A stretch of 64,000 nucleotides of DNA from Candidatus Ornithospirochaeta avicola (GCA_019113245.1 DXHU01000023.1:1-64000), one strand, 5' to 3'. Shown: positions 26,608-35,519, counted from the stretch's first letter. Numbers and translations: made by a program. The notes: generated by a model from the sequence alone, not told the origin.

Positions 26608-26772
26608 TTACTTTGAAAGCTTAGAATTGCACTGCTTGCAAACCTTTACCTTTGCTCCATCGATTTCTCTTTCATAGAGACACTTGATAGCGCTTCTCTT
26701 GCATACAGGGCATACATCTCTGCCGTTGTTGAACTGGTCTCTGATTCCTGTTCCTCTATGTGCCTTTGACAT
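26608..26772 (-). CDS. Zinc-ribbon microprotein (54 residues)
   Basis: Translating the minus strand gives a 54-residue basic protein. It has two Cys pairs, CPVC (about 21-24) and CKQC (about 45-48), plus a lone Cys at 31, the pattern of a small zinc ribbon. The start MSKAHRGTGIRD and end KLSK are basic, so nucleic-acid or ribosome binding is plausible. It is not ribosomal protein L31 or L33 by sequence. An AAGGAG site at about 26781 is well spaced from the ATG, and a strong terminator follows the stop, so it is an intact independent gene. Confidence 0.8.
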   Translation of the reverse strand: MSKAHRGTGIRDQFNNGRDVCPVCKRSAIKCLYEREIDGAKVKVCKQCNSKLSK

Positions 26773-26839
26773 GTTTATCGCTCCTTATTTAAGTCCAGAT
26801 AAGGATAACAGAAAAGAAAGAGAAAGGTCAATAATGCTT

Positions 26840-27220
26840 TTATTCCTGGCTTTTTGTCTCAGATTCTGCGTCTTCCTCTTTTTTATCTTCCTCCTGCTCC
26901 TTCTTCTTGGGAATCTGAACATTTTCTTCAGCCTTTCCATCTTTCTCTTTTTTAAACACAGAGCTTTCAAGAGAAGAGAGGATGAAAGATGTTGAAAGGA
27001 AAATTACTCCAAAAATCATCATGACTGCTGAGCTAATAAGCTTGACACCAACTGTGGGGGAAGAAACAATTCTTATGCTCCTGTAGCTGTATATAAATCC
27101 TCCGATTTTGTATGAATAGCTTTCTGGAGCGATATTTATTGCACTTACTGCAAAAAGAGCTGCTCCTGCCACAATGAATATGATTGCAATAATTAAAAAT
27201 ACTAAAGACCTGTTTTTCAT
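26840..27220 (-). CDS. Small membrane protein with acidic/lysine tail
   Basis: A 126-residue protein with two membrane helices (about 7-28 and 59-81). They are joined by a loop of about 30 residues rich in Tyr and Ser. The C-terminal 40 residues are almost entirely Lys and Glu, presumably cytoplasmic and disordered. AGGAG precedes the ATG. No family is recognised. It is upstream of the zinc-ribbon gene in the same direction, 67 bases away. Confidence 0.65.
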   Translation of the reverse strand: MKNRSLVFLIIAIIFIVAGAALFAVSAINIAPESYSYKIGGFIYSYRSIRIVSSPTVGVKLISSAVMMIFGVIFLSTSFILSSLESSVFKKEKDGKAEENVQIPKKKEQEEDKKEEDAESETKSQE

Positions 27221-27293
27221 TTTCTACTCCTAACAACAAATTTAGCACAGAAAATGATAAAGAAAAGAAAGTTCATCCAAATGACAAAATTCT

Positions 27294-27851
27294 TCATTTT
27301 TTCGTAAAAATCGCCGTGACAACCTTCTCTTTTCCCATTTCATCCTCTTCAATTGAAGAAAGAGAAAGCCCAAGTGTGGAGAAAGCAAGAGTGACATCTT
27401 CAGCTGTATAGCGCTTGATTTTCATTTCCTCATCCTCGTCCCAGAATGCTCTCATCTTCATCTCATCAAGCTCAATCTTCGAGCTCTTGAAAAAGGATGT
27501 GTAGAAATAGCCGTTCTTCTTCAAATTCATTGAAAGATTATACAAAAGAGGAATGAGTGCTTCCTTTTGTGTAAGAGAGATGATAAACGGAGCAAACACT
27601 AAATCGTATTTTCTCTCATCAAGGGATGATGAGATACAATCTGCCCCCATCAGGGATGCTATCTCGCTGTCAGCATCATCAGAAATGACAGCGCTGATGG
27701 AGATGGATGGAAACAGATTCTTGAAAAACGCAGTGAGCGGAACAGCAAATGAACCGAATAAAAGTGCAGAATAAAGCCTCTTGTCTTTAAGCTCCTCCCC
27801 CGCATGGCGAAAAAGATATGCGTTTTTTCTAATCCACAAAGCCTTTTTCAT
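27294..27851 (-). CDS. Methyltransferase-like protein
   Basis: A 185-residue protein that resembles a trimmed class I SAM methyltransferase: LLFGSFAVPLTAFFKNLFPSISISAVISDD near the cofactor site (about 30-60), YDLVFAPFIISL (about 82-93) and a middle segment NLKKNGYFYTSFFK (about 110-123). The usual GxGxG is degraded (FGSFAVP), so activity is uncertain. The start overlaps the heparinase-family stop by ATGA, tying it to that operon. Confidence 0.6.
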   Translation of the reverse strand: MKKALWIRKNAYLFRHAGEELKDKRLYSALLFGSFAVPLTAFFKNLFPSISISAVISDDADSEIASLMGADCISSSLDERKYDLVFAPFIISLTQKEALIPLLYNLSMNLKKNGYFYTSFFKSSKIELDEMKMRAFWDEDEEMKIKRYTAEDVTLAFSTLGLSLSSIEEDEMGKEKVVTAIFTKK

Positions 27852-29758
27852 CAGTAAAGAACCCTCACGATTTCCTCATCATTCTTTTTGAAGAAGATAC
27901 GGGCATATGAAGAGATGCCTCCTGCGCTTATTATCGATCCATCATCCATTGTCTCACGGTTTTCAACAACAAGAGTATATACATTCCCATTTGTCGTTAT
28001 CCTGTAAGAATTGGCAATTGAAGAAGATACTCTGTTGCCGCTTAAAGGCTTGAATGCATCGATTTTCTCAACCATTCCATCTCCTGATGGGAATATGACA
28101 GTAGCATGGCTTCTAATTCCGCTTGCATTATCAAGGCGGACAATCGTCTTTGATGATGAGATTTCGTTGTAGGTATCTGAGAACATGTAGTCCTCAATTC
28201 TCACATTCGCATTCTCATCGTATACAATAAGCACCTTGTCCTTCTTTGCATATAGCTCTGCCCTATTCTTATCAAGTGAGACATCAACACCCTTTTCCGT
28301 ATGCCAGAAAGAAGAAATCTTAACAAGCTTGTCAGATGTGATCTCATCAAGCACAACAACTACATCTGATGAGAATGTCAGAATCCTTCTTCTTATGAAT
28401 GCTCCCTCTTTCAGATAAGCCATGTTTATTGCCTCAGTAAAGCTCCATTCATCTTTTATGATGCACCTTGTGATATAGCTTTCTGCAGCGACATCAAGGC
28501 CCCAGGAACCGGAGAGACTGGCCATGTCCTTGTCATTTATTGCTATAGTATTATGTCCGAATGTGTTTTTGAGCGCAAAGCGCGGCTCACTGGCTACATA
28601 TGTTGCTCTTCCTGTATCAGAGAGAAAGCATACGCCTTTTTTGTAGAAATCAAGATGAAGCTGATCAAGATGCCCATGCCCGGAGCCGTAAGGGCCTGCA
28701 TGGAAGCGCACCTCCTCGTCCTTTTTAAGAGAGATGATGAGATTGCCGCTTTCAGCAAAATACCTGCTCTTTTCCTCTTTCTGCATCTTTACAAGTCTTG
28801 TTTTCGCGCTGAAGTTCCAGTAAAAATCAGCAAATTTCTTATCTTTTGAATAATATGAGAGGACTGGGTCTGAAAACAGGATGGAAGCAATCTGTATTAT
28901 ATCCCTCATAAAGATTCTGTCGCTATCCCCGAAAAGATAAGTCTGTCCATCCGGGCGCAGTGTACGAGCAAGAGAAAGAGCCATTTTATGGACATTTTCA
29001 TACATTCTTTTCGGAATAGATATGCCGTTGCGCTTTGCAACCAGAATTGTATCAAGGCCGCAGTGAAGGACTTCTGCCTGATACATGCTGCTCTGCTCCC
29101 AGTGCATACCGTCAGCAAGTGTCTGCAGGTCAAATTCCTCATCAAGACGTCTTATGGCTTTTTCTGCTTTCTCATTATCGCCAAGAAATAGGGATGCAAG
29201 GAAAAGTCCATGATCTTGAAGTATTCCCCAGTTTGACAGAACAAGCTTATAGTCTGTATTGTCTTTCAGATAATCGATGTGAAGAGAAAGAGCCTTTGAA
29301 AAAAGAGCTTCAAAGTCTGAATCAAAAGACTTGATGAGAGAAAAGATTTCATAGCTTCGCAGGTAGTTCTCAACCCTTATACCTGCCTCAAGGCTACGCC
29401 ATGAAAGACCCTTGTTCTTTTCATTTATTCTGCTGTTGTTGCTGTAATAATCTGTAAAAAGACGGATGAATGATGAGCGGTATATCTCATTTTCTGAAAG
29501 CGCATAGGCCTTAGCAAGATGAAGAAGGAATGAATGCCTGTTGAATGCAAAATTCCATTCAGGATCTCCAAAAGGCACATAATCCCAGTCTATTTTCTCA
29601 AAAACAACCGGCGTTTTGCACTTCTCCATCTCATATGTATCAGTGAATATGAATGTATTGTTCACTGCAAGGTCTGCAATTTTATATTCATTCCTCTCAT
29701 ATCCTTTGATTCTCTTTACTTCGCTTAAAAAATCAAGATTGTTTATCCAGTAGTACAT
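27851..29758 (-). CDS. Heparinase II/III family protein
   Basis: A 635-residue polysaccharide-lyase-like protein. An N-terminal alpha/alpha toroid (about 60-330, with DWDYVPFGDPEWNFAFNRHSFLLHLA) precedes the heparinase II/III beta domain. That domain is recognised from FHAGPYGSGHGHLDQLHLDFYKKG (about 365-388) and FGHNTIAINDKDMASLSGSW (about 415-434). No signal peptide is visible, so it may act on internalised oligosaccharides or on cell-envelope glycan. A GGAGG site precedes the ATG two bases after the phosphorylase gene. The substrate cannot be deduced; uronic-acid polymers are usual for the family. Confidence 0.82.
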   Translation of the reverse strand: MYYWINNLDFLSEVKRIKGYERNEYKIADLAVNNTFIFTDTYEMEKCKTPVVFEKIDWDYVPFGDPEWNFAFNRHSFLLHLAKAYALSENEIYRSSFIRLFTDYYSNNSRINEKNKGLSWRSLEAGIRVENYLRSYEIFSLIKSFDSDFEALFSKALSLHIDYLKDNTDYKLVLSNWGILQDHGLFLASLFLGDNEKAEKAIRRLDEEFDLQTLADGMHWEQSSMYQAEVLHCGLDTILVAKRNGISIPKRMYENVHKMALSLARTLRPDGQTYLFGDSDRIFMRDIIQIASILFSDPVLSYYSKDKKFADFYWNFSAKTRLVKMQKEEKSRYFAESGNLIISLKKDEEVRFHAGPYGSGHGHLDQLHLDFYKKGVCFLSDTGRATYVASEPRFALKNTFGHNTIAINDKDMASLSGSWGLDVAAESYITRCIIKDEWSFTEAINMAYLKEGAFIRRRILTFSSDVVVVLDEITSDKLVKISSFWHTEKGVDVSLDKNRAELYAKKDKVLIVYDENANVRIEDYMFSDTYNEISSSKTIVRLDNASGIRSHATVIFPSGDGMVEKIDAFKPLSGNRVSSSIANSYRITTNGNVYTLVVENRETMDDGSIISAGGISSYARIFFKKNDEEIVRVLY

Positions 29759-29760
29759 AT

Positions 29761-30471
29761 TCAGTCCTCCAGTACATTTTCAGCAATTTCAAGAACATCA
29801 GCACATATCTTGACCATGCTCTCGTGTTCCACAAAAGAAAGTCCTTCCTCATCAAGTCCTGCTGCCCAGTTTATTGAAAAACAGAGAGACAGAACAGGTA
29901 TCTCAAGCTCCTTTATAAGAGGAATTTCCGGAGAAAGGGTCATTCCCACCACATCAGAGCCCAGGCGAGATAAAGCCTTGATTTCAGCCTTTGTCTCAAA
30001 ACGCGGTCCGTTTGTGACTGCGTAAACAAGATTAGGTGTAAGAGTTATATTGAGTCTGGATGCACTTTCAAGGGCTTTCATGCTCATGTTGAAATCAAAA
30101 ATATCAGTCATGTCAACATGGCGCATCAGGCTTTTATCTTCATCAAAGAAAGTATAATCCCTTGCCATGAATGAAAAGTCAATGAAATCCCCGACCAGGC
30201 CTATATGCGTAGGCAGAAGCTTTTCTGATACAGATCCTACTGCATAGGTGGTTACAACTTTTGAAACACCCAGCTCCTTCAGCTCATAGACATTGGCCTT
30301 GTAATTGACCTGGTGTGGAAGCTCTGCATGCCCCTTTTTATGCCGGAAGATATAATACGTGTCCCCTCTCTTTGCCATCTCGACAGAGCCGTATCTATTT
30401 TCAGCAACAATCTTTTCATCGCCAGCAAAAAGATCCTCAACTGCACTACCCAGTATTATTGCCTTACTCAT
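29761..30471 (-). CDS. Methylthioadenosine / purine nucleoside phosphorylase
   Basis: A 236-residue member of the MTA-phosphorylase branch of the PNP family. It would cleave 5'-methylthioadenosine (or a purine nucleoside) to the base and sugar 1-phosphate. Motifs are HKKGHAELPHQVNYKANVYELKELGV (about 43-68, phosphate site), VYAVTNGPRFETKAEIKAL (about 146-164) and GSDVVGMTLSPEIPLIKELEIPVLSLC. It overlaps the adjacent MtnA-like gene by eight bases, consistent with a salvage pathway for the by-product of polyamine and SAM chemistry. Confidence 0.86.
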   Translation of the reverse strand: MSKAIILGSAVEDLFAGDEKIVAENRYGSVEMAKRGDTYYIFRHKKGHAELPHQVNYKANVYELKELGVSKVVTTYAVGSVSEKLLPTHIGLVGDFIDFSFMARDYTFFDEDKSLMRHVDMTDIFDFNMSMKALESASRLNITLTPNLVYAVTNGPRFETKAEIKALSRLGSDVVGMTLSPEIPLIKELEIPVLSLCFSINWAAGLDEEGLSFVEHESMVKICADVLEIAENVLED

Positions 30472-31399
30472 TTATTCCCTCCGGTGTGATTACAGCGCTT
30501 ATAAGAGTTCTGTCAACAAAATCGAATGCAGGATAAAGTGCTTCACAGCTTTCAGGGGCAATCCGGACTCCTGCAATTTGCTTGACTTCCTCTCCTCTTC
30601 TGTATTCCATCTCATAATCATCATTGCTGCTTCTTTTCAATGCGAAAGCATAATATGGTATATTGAAATAAGAAGCGCATATGGCATCAGCAAGCGTTCC
30701 TGTCTTGTTAATTATGCTCCCATTTTTTAAGTATCTGTCACTTGCTGTCATATAGAGAGTAATCTTCTTCTCATTCATCAGATTCGCCATCATTGCATCA
30801 GTTATCAAATACGCTCCGATGCCCATCTCCGTGAGGCTGGATATGGTAAGTCTGGCACCCTGAAGGTACGGCCTTGTCTCAGGAACATACACTTTTACAT
30901 CCTTTCCTGACAGCACAGCTTTTTTAACGCTCAGAAGAAAAGAATGCTCTGCAAAGCACCTTGTAAGGATTCCATCTCCGTCCTTGATTAAAGATGCTCC
31001 AAAGCTGCTCATTCTGTCATAGCATTCATCATAGTATGAAAAAAGCGATGAAACAGCTTTCTCTGCATCCTCCCCTTTTCTGACACAATCAAGAAGATGA
31101 TAAAGACTTTCCTTCATCGTGGTGTTGGTCTTTCTACTTGAAGAGAGAGTCTTCACAACATCATCTAAGTTGCTGTTCCTCCTTGATTCAAGAAGAAATG
31201 TATTGAGAGCAACTTCAAGAGGACCTCCGCCCTGGGTGACCATATCGCTTATTGCCTTGGCTGCCTCTTTATAATCCTTGCACACGATATATTTCCTCTC
31301 AAAAGGAAGCTTCCTTCTGTCAAGAATGTAAAGTGCATCGTCCTTAATATAGGAAATTCCCTCATGAGTGAGAATGAATGGAAGAAGGTCCTTCATCAT
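30464..31399 (-). CDS. Methylthioribose-1-phosphate isomerase-like (MtnA/eIF2B family)
   Basis: A 311-residue protein of the MtnA/eIF2B-alpha family. The expected catalytic Cys is present in GDGILTRCFAEH (Cys148) and the Asp in TASDRYLKNGSIINKTGT (Asp221). VYVPETRPYLQGARLT and GGGPLEVALNTFL support the fold. MtnA isomerises methylthioribose 1-phosphate to the ribulose form. It is shorter and more diverged than Bacillus MtnA, so a related sugar phosphate is possible. The start ATG overlaps the deaminase stop (ATGA). Confidence 0.8.
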   Translation of the reverse strand: MMKDLLPFILTHEGISYIKDDALYILDRRKLPFERKYIVCKDYKEAAKAISDMVTQGGGPLEVALNTFLLESRRNSNLDDVVKTLSSSRKTNTTMKESLYHLLDCVRKGEDAEKAVSSLFSYYDECYDRMSSFGASLIKDGDGILTRCFAEHSFLLSVKKAVLSGKDVKVYVPETRPYLQGARLTISSLTEMGIGAYLITDAMMANLMNEKKITLYMTASDRYLKNGSIINKTGTLADAICASYFNIPYYAFALKRSSNDDYEMEYRRGEEVKQIAGVRIAPESCEALYPAFDFVDRTLISAVITPEGINE

Positions 31400-31878
31400 G
31401 ACCAGAATCCGTCATGGGAAGAAAGGACTCTCTTGAGAATCTCTTCATCTTCCACCGGTCCCTCAACAACAATATCTTTCTGACCGCGGGAGATGACTTC
31501 ACGGCTTGAGAGATTGAATGTCGGATTCTCATCATTATCTTTAGTATATGAGAGAAGATCCTTCTCGCTTGCCCCGTATACAATGCGTCCTATATTCGCC
31601 CAGTATATTGCACCTGTGCACATGCAGCATGGCTCGAAATTTGAATACAGCGTGCATGTTTTCAATTTCTCAGGGCTGTAAAGCCGCGCAGCCTTAAGTG
31701 TAAGCAGAGTCTCTGCATGATATGCAGATCCACCTGTCTTGAACTCGTTTTTCTGTTCAAGAAGAATATTTCCATCCTCATCTGCAAGAAGAGCCGCAAA
31801 AGGATGATTGCCCTCTTTTCTAGACTCCTCAGCAAGAACACAAGTTCTTAAAATAAGTTTTTTATCAAGATCCGTCAT
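31396..31878 (-). CDS. Nucleoside/base deaminase (CMP-dCMP deaminase fold)
   Basis: A 160-residue zinc-dependent deaminase with AYHAETLLTL (HAE catalytic motif, about 52) and EPCCMCTGAIYW (PCxxC zinc ligands, about 81). The latter resembles guanine and tRNA-adenosine deaminases. The C-terminal region lacks the basic tail of TadA, so a free base or nucleoside substrate is more likely. The ATG at 31878 is chosen over a GTG 12 codons upstream. It has no Shine-Dalgarno sequence; TGC-TACAAT is eight bases upstream, predicting a two-base leader. It heads the salvage operon. Confidence 0.8.
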   Translation of the reverse strand: MTDLDKKLILRTCVLAEESRKEGNHPFAALLADEDGNILLEQKNEFKTGGSAYHAETLLTLKAARLYSPEKLKTCTLYSNFEPCCMCTGAIYWANIGRIVYGASEKDLLSYTKDNDENPTFNLSSREVISRGQKDIVVEGPVEDEEILKRVLSSHDGFWS

Positions 31879-31886
31879 ATTTAATG

Positions 31887-31895
31887 ATTGTAGCA
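31887..31895 (-). promoter_or_regulatory. Extended -10 at the deaminase start
   Basis: Minus-strand TGC-TACAAT, eight bases before the ATG at 31878, predicts transcription from about 31880. Confidence 0.5.
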
Positions 31896-31934
31896 AAAAC
31901 CATGAGAAAAACACAGAGAAAACATCAGCCGGAT

Positions 31935-31963
31935 TTGACGATGGATAATAAAAAGACTAGATT
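31935..31963 (+). promoter_or_regulatory. Promoter of the FKBP gene
   Basis: TTGACG (31935-31940), a 17-base spacer and TAGATT (31958-31963), with AAGGAA before the ATG at 31991. Confidence 0.65.
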
Positions 31964-31990
31964 ACTAGAAAAAGGAAATAAGGAATTTTT

Positions 31991-33211
31991 ATGAAGAAAA
32001 AAATGTTTGTTCTGCTTGTCCTTCTTCTGTCCATTGGAGCTTTTCTTTTTGCTGATGGAACTTATGTAAAAGTGACAGGCGTAAGTGAAACTGATTTCGG
32101 TCATGATATTGAGGCGATCAAGACTGACGGCTCATCTGTCATCTATCATATAAGTGATGAGACAGAGATGGTCACAGATCTTGAGGACATAAAAGAAGGG
32201 GATGTGCTTCTTGTTGAGGATACCGGCATTGCAACAATGAGCATTCCTCCTCAGATGAGCGCAACGAAAGTTGAAATGGCAGAGAATGCTGACCAGATTG
32301 AATTTTCTGATCCTGTCTCTTATCCGGGCACATATGATGCTGACAAAATCCTGTCAGATTTCAGCTACAGCTACGGCTATCAGATGATGGAGAGCCTAAA
32401 AGGGCAGAATCTTGATGTAAAAGGTGCTTATTTTGAGCGCGGAATCTATGATGCCCTCACTCTTTCTGCTGACCTTCTTCTCACATTTGACGAGATGAGC
32501 GATGCAGGAAACGAGTATCTGACTACTGTGTATGTAGATGGAACATCAACAGGATGCGGCGACCGTCTTTCTCTTGATGAGATAAAAGCTCTTTCAAAGC
32601 CTGAGGGTCTTGAAGAGATGTTTGCATACTCATATGGCTTCCTGCTTTCCTATCAGATGATGCTTGAAGGAATCAACCTTGTTGCTGAGCCGTTTATAAG
32701 CGGAGTTGAGGCATCAATATATTCTCTTGCACCGGATATGACAGAAGAAGAGATGAACACTGCAATAAATGAGTATGCAAATTATATTTCTTATCTGATT
32801 GAAGCCTATCTTGAGCAGCTCAAGACAGAAAACCTTGCTGAGGCTGAGAGTTTCTTTGCTTCAAACAAGAATGAAAAAGGCGTCACTGTTATTGATGAGT
32901 ATCTGCAGATGAAGAAGACCGTCGAGAATAAAAACGGAAAGTCACCTCTTGAGACAGACAAGGTCAAAGTCGATTATATCCTCACAGACCTTGAAGGATC
33001 CCTCCTTGATGAGGCAAGCGGCGCTGTATTCTCTCTTTCTTCAGTAATCGACGGTTTCAAGAAGGGAATAATGAACATGAAGAGCGGAGAGGAAGCAACA
33101 CTATATGTGCATCCTTTCTACGGCTATGGAGAAAGCGGCACAACTACAATCGAGCCGAACAAGCTTCTTGTTTTTAACGTAAAGCTTCTTGAAATCAATC
33201 CTCAAGAGTAA
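31991..33211 (+). CDS. Exported FKBP-type peptidyl-prolyl isomerase with two N-terminal repeats
   Basis: A 406-residue periplasmic folding catalyst. The signal peptide MKKKMFVLLVLLLSIGAFLFA is cleaved before DGTYV. Residues 25-95 form an extra strand-rich domain. Two copies of the FKBP_N dimerisation module then follow: YSYGYQMMESLKGQNL (about 125-140, followed by a GIYDAL segment) and YSYGFLLSYQMMLEGINL (about 214-231, followed by a SGVEAS segment). The C-terminal FKBP domain (about 315-404) has VDYILTDLEGSLLD and HPFYGYGES. Duplication of the N-module is unusual compared with single-module FkpA. The gene is monocistronic and overlaps the convergent YhcH gene by 17 bases. Confidence 0.85.
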   Translation: MKKKMFVLLVLLLSIGAFLFADGTYVKVTGVSETDFGHDIEAIKTDGSSVIYHISDETEMVTDLEDIKEGDVLLVEDTGIATMSIPPQMSATKVEMAENADQIEFSDPVSYPGTYDADKILSDFSYSYGYQMMESLKGQNLDVKGAYFERGIYDALTLSADLLLTFDEMSDAGNEYLTTVYVDGTSTGCGDRLSLDEIKALSKPEGLEEMFAYSYGFLLSYQMMLEGINLVAEPFISGVEASIYSLAPDMTEEEMNTAINEYANYISYLIEAYLEQLKTENLAEAESFFASNKNEKGVTVIDEYLQMKKTVENKNGKSPLETDKVKVDYILTDLEGSLLDEASGAVFSLSSVIDGFKKGIMNMKSGEEATLYVHPFYGYGESGTTTIEPNKLLVFNVKLLEINPQE

Positions 33212-33581
33212 ACAGCACGCTTTTTACTGAGTACGGGAGTGTTTCGAGCACTCCCTTTTTCATCACCTCATCAGAAGAGAAAATAAGGAAGCGCCCGTTC
33301 AGCATCCTGAAAACACTTCTTTCATCAAATGAGCATATCTCCTGCCCTTCCAGGATGATATAAACACCCAAGGATGCTGATGAGAGTGCCTCTATCTTTC
33401 CCCCGTTGCTTGTAAGATATGCATCTATTTTATATTTTACTTTCCCATTCTCTTTCACGCTGTAGCTTCCAGGACTCTGGTCATATGGAAGATGGCGGTC
33501 CATTGTGTCAATGACTGCCTGGAAATTACTGCTGATTGAGCAGTAGAGCTCAAGATTCTCAAGTGTGTCAAAGATTATCAT
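33195..33581 (-). CDS. YhcH/YjgK/YiaL family protein
   Basis: A 128-residue cupin-like protein. The family signatures are MIIFDTLENLELY, GSYSVKENGKVKYKIDAYLTS (about 38-58) and YIILEGQEI (about 73). The usual C-terminal beta-barrel residues that bind metal are only partly evident, and it is shorter than typical members (about 150). Relatives are often linked to sialic-acid and other sugar pathways, with an anomerase-like function suspected. It overlaps the kinase-like gene by four bases. Confidence 0.65.
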   Translation of the reverse strand: MIIFDTLENLELYCSISSNFQAVIDTMDRHLPYDQSPGSYSVKENGKVKYKIDAYLTSNGGKIEALSSASLGVYIILEGQEICSFDERSVFRMLNGRFLIFSSDEVMKKGVLETLPYSVKSVLFTLED

Positions 33582-34231
33582 CCGATTCTGATTCCTAGTT
33601 TCTCCAGATGATTATCATAGATTTTCGAGTATTTTACAATTATATCGACACAGCCCTCGATTCCAAGCTTTGATGAGTCAAGCGAAAGATCATATGTCCT
33701 GCACATTCCCCATTTCTGATCTGAATAGTAATTGTAGAAGCTTGCTCTTGTCTTATCGCTTTTCAGGCATACATCCTCTGCCTTGTCTTCATCAATTTCG
33801 TAAGTATGGATTGCCCTGTAGACACGGGCATCAAGAGGTGCATGTATGAATGCTGAAACAAGATGCGGATAATCGCGGAGCACATAATCTGCGCATCGCC
33901 CGATTATTACGCATGAGCCTTCACTGGCAATCTTCTTTATTGTCTTGCTCTGAATCAGGAAAAGCTGGTCATTGAGAGGCATCTCGTTAAATCCGACAGA
34001 GCCGCTGTTCATCGGGTATGCACCCATTGCAATTGAATACAAAAGAGAAGATGACGGCTTTTCATCTGCATTCTTGAACAGGTTTTCGCTCAGTCCGCTA
34101 TCCTTTGCTGCTATTGTCAGCAGTTCCTTATCATAAAAAGGTATTCCAAGACGCTCTGAGAGCATTTTGCCGACCTTTCTTCCTCCGCTTCCAAACTGTC
34201 TTCCGATTGTGAAAATAGTCTTGCTGCTCAT
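33578..34231 (-). CDS. Cytidylate-kinase-like family protein (PF13189 type)
   Basis: A 217-residue protein with FTIGRQFGSGGRKVGKMLSERLGIPFYDKELL (about 7-38), the hallmark of the cytidylate-kinase-2-like family. It also has VIIGRCADYVLRDY (about 107-120) and the C-terminal DLSLDSSKLGIEGCVDIIVKY. The family P-loop has GSGG instead of GKT, as here. The substrate is unknown. AGGGGA precedes the ATG, and it overlaps the YhcH-like gene, forming a two-gene operon. Confidence 0.85.
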   Translation of the reverse strand: MSSKTIFTIGRQFGSGGRKVGKMLSERLGIPFYDKELLTIAAKDSGLSENLFKNADEKPSSSLLYSIAMGAYPMNSGSVGFNEMPLNDQLFLIQSKTIKKIASEGSCVIIGRCADYVLRDYPHLVSAFIHAPLDARVYRAIHTYEIDEDKAEDVCLKSDKTRASFYNYYSDQKWGMCRTYDLSLDSSKLGIEGCVDIIVKYSKIYDNHLEKLGIRIG

Positions 34232-34279
34232 ATTATTCCCCTTTTTTATTGATTATAAAGCAGTGGATTCAATAAGAAA

Positions 34280-34306
34280 AGAAAAAACGGCAGGAAATCC
34301 TGCCGT
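34280..34306 (-). terminator. Terminator of the flavodiiron gene
   Basis: On the minus strand ACGGCAGGA (34306-34298) pairs with TCCTGCCGT (34295-34287), followed by TTTTTTC. The stem is nine perfect pairs. Confidence 0.9.
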
Positions 34307-34328
34307 GTGAAAAATGGGTGCAGTCTAA

Positions 34329-35519
34329 TCAGACAAGGCTCTTAGCAAGGCTCAGCAGTGCATCAAGCTGATCCTCTTTCAATGAGGATTTCAGAGTAAG
34401 GACAGGAGAGACAATCTCCACATCCTTCATCTGGGAAAGAATCTCACTCATCTTCTTTCCGCTGGATATTGCCCAGCTTCCGTTTTCTATCAGTGCAACT
34501 TTCTTCTTCTGATAAAGATGCGCCTTCAGATCAAGCAGCAGGCTCTCCATCTTCGGGAAGATCTCTGCATTGTATGTTGAGGATGCGAACACTGCCTTAG
34601 AATATCTGAAGAGCTCTGAGACAAGATAGGATGAGTTTGTCTTGCTTGCATCATACATTTTTATGTTTCTCACCCCAAGGTCTGCAAGCATTGATGAGAG
34701 AACTGCGCAAGCATTCTCTGTATTGCCGTAAATTGATGAATAGACAATCACAACCCCGTCATCCTCAGCTTCATACTTTGACCATATGTCATATTTGCTG
34801 ATGAAATAAAGCAGATCCTTTCTCCAGATTGGACCATGAAGAGGACAGATCATAGCTATATCAATATCTGATGCTTTTTTAAGAACATTCTGCACCATCA
34901 TGCCGTACTTGCCGACAATGTTGATGTAATATCTTCTTGCATCATCCAGCCACTCACGGTCAAAATCATATTCATCTGCAAAAAGATTTCCGCTAAGTGC
35001 ACCGAATGTTCCAAATGCATCTGCTGAGAATAGAGTCTTTGTAAAGCTGTCGTATGTGACCATGACTTCAGGCCAGTGAACCATTGGAGCAAATACAAAT
35101 GTGAATGTATGCTTTCCTGTTGAGATGCTCTCTCCTTCCTTGACAACACATGCATTCTCATCTGCATTGAATGTGAAGAACTGCTTGATCATCTGGATTG
35201 TCTTTGCATTTCCCACAATCTTCACATCCGGGTAAAGCCTGACAACAAGATCAAGAGTTGCAAGGTGATCCGGCTCGACATGGTTGATAATCACATAATC
35301 AAGCTTTCTTTCTCCAAGCACATGCTCGAGATTCTCAATGAACTGGCGTGAGACGCTGTGATCTACTGTATCAAGAAGAACAGTCTTCTCATCTATTACA
35401 ACATATGAGTTATAGCTTACTCCCCTATCAATCGGATAGATGTTTTCAAAGAGCGCAAGCCTTCTGTCGGATGAACCGACATAATAAGTGTCATCAGTAA
35501 TAAGTTTTGTATTGTACAT
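34329..35519 (-). CDS. Flavodiiron protein (A-type flavoprotein, O2/NO reductase)
   Basis: A 396-residue anaerobe protein that reduces oxygen to water, or nitric oxide to nitrous oxide. An N-terminal metallo-beta-lactamase-like diiron domain has the ligand set HVEPDHLAT (about 77-85), with HWPE (about 145) and the later Asp/His in ICPLHGPIW (about 220). The C-terminal flavodoxin domain starts at VVIVYSSIYGNTENA (about 250-264) and continues to residue 396. No rubredoxin domain is fused. The ATG at 35519 follows GGAG; an upstream TTG is rejected. It is monocistronic with its own terminator, consistent with oxygen defence in an anaerobe. Confidence 0.94.
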   Translation of the reverse strand: MYNTKLITDDTYYVGSSDRRLALFENIYPIDRGVSYNSYVVIDEKTVLLDTVDHSVSRQFIENLEHVLGERKLDYVIINHVEPDHLATLDLVVRLYPDVKIVGNAKTIQMIKQFFTFNADENACVVKEGESISTGKHTFTFVFAPMVHWPEVMVTYDSFTKTLFSADAFGTFGALSGNLFADEYDFDREWLDDARRYYINIVGKYGMMVQNVLKKASDIDIAMICPLHGPIWRKDLLYFISKYDIWSKYEAEDDGVVIVYSSIYGNTENACAVLSSMLADLGVRNIKMYDASKTNSSYLVSELFRYSKAVFASSTYNAEIFPKMESLLLDLKAHLYQKKKVALIENGSWAISSGKKMSEILSQMKDVEIVSPVLTLKSSLKEDQLDALLSLAKSLV

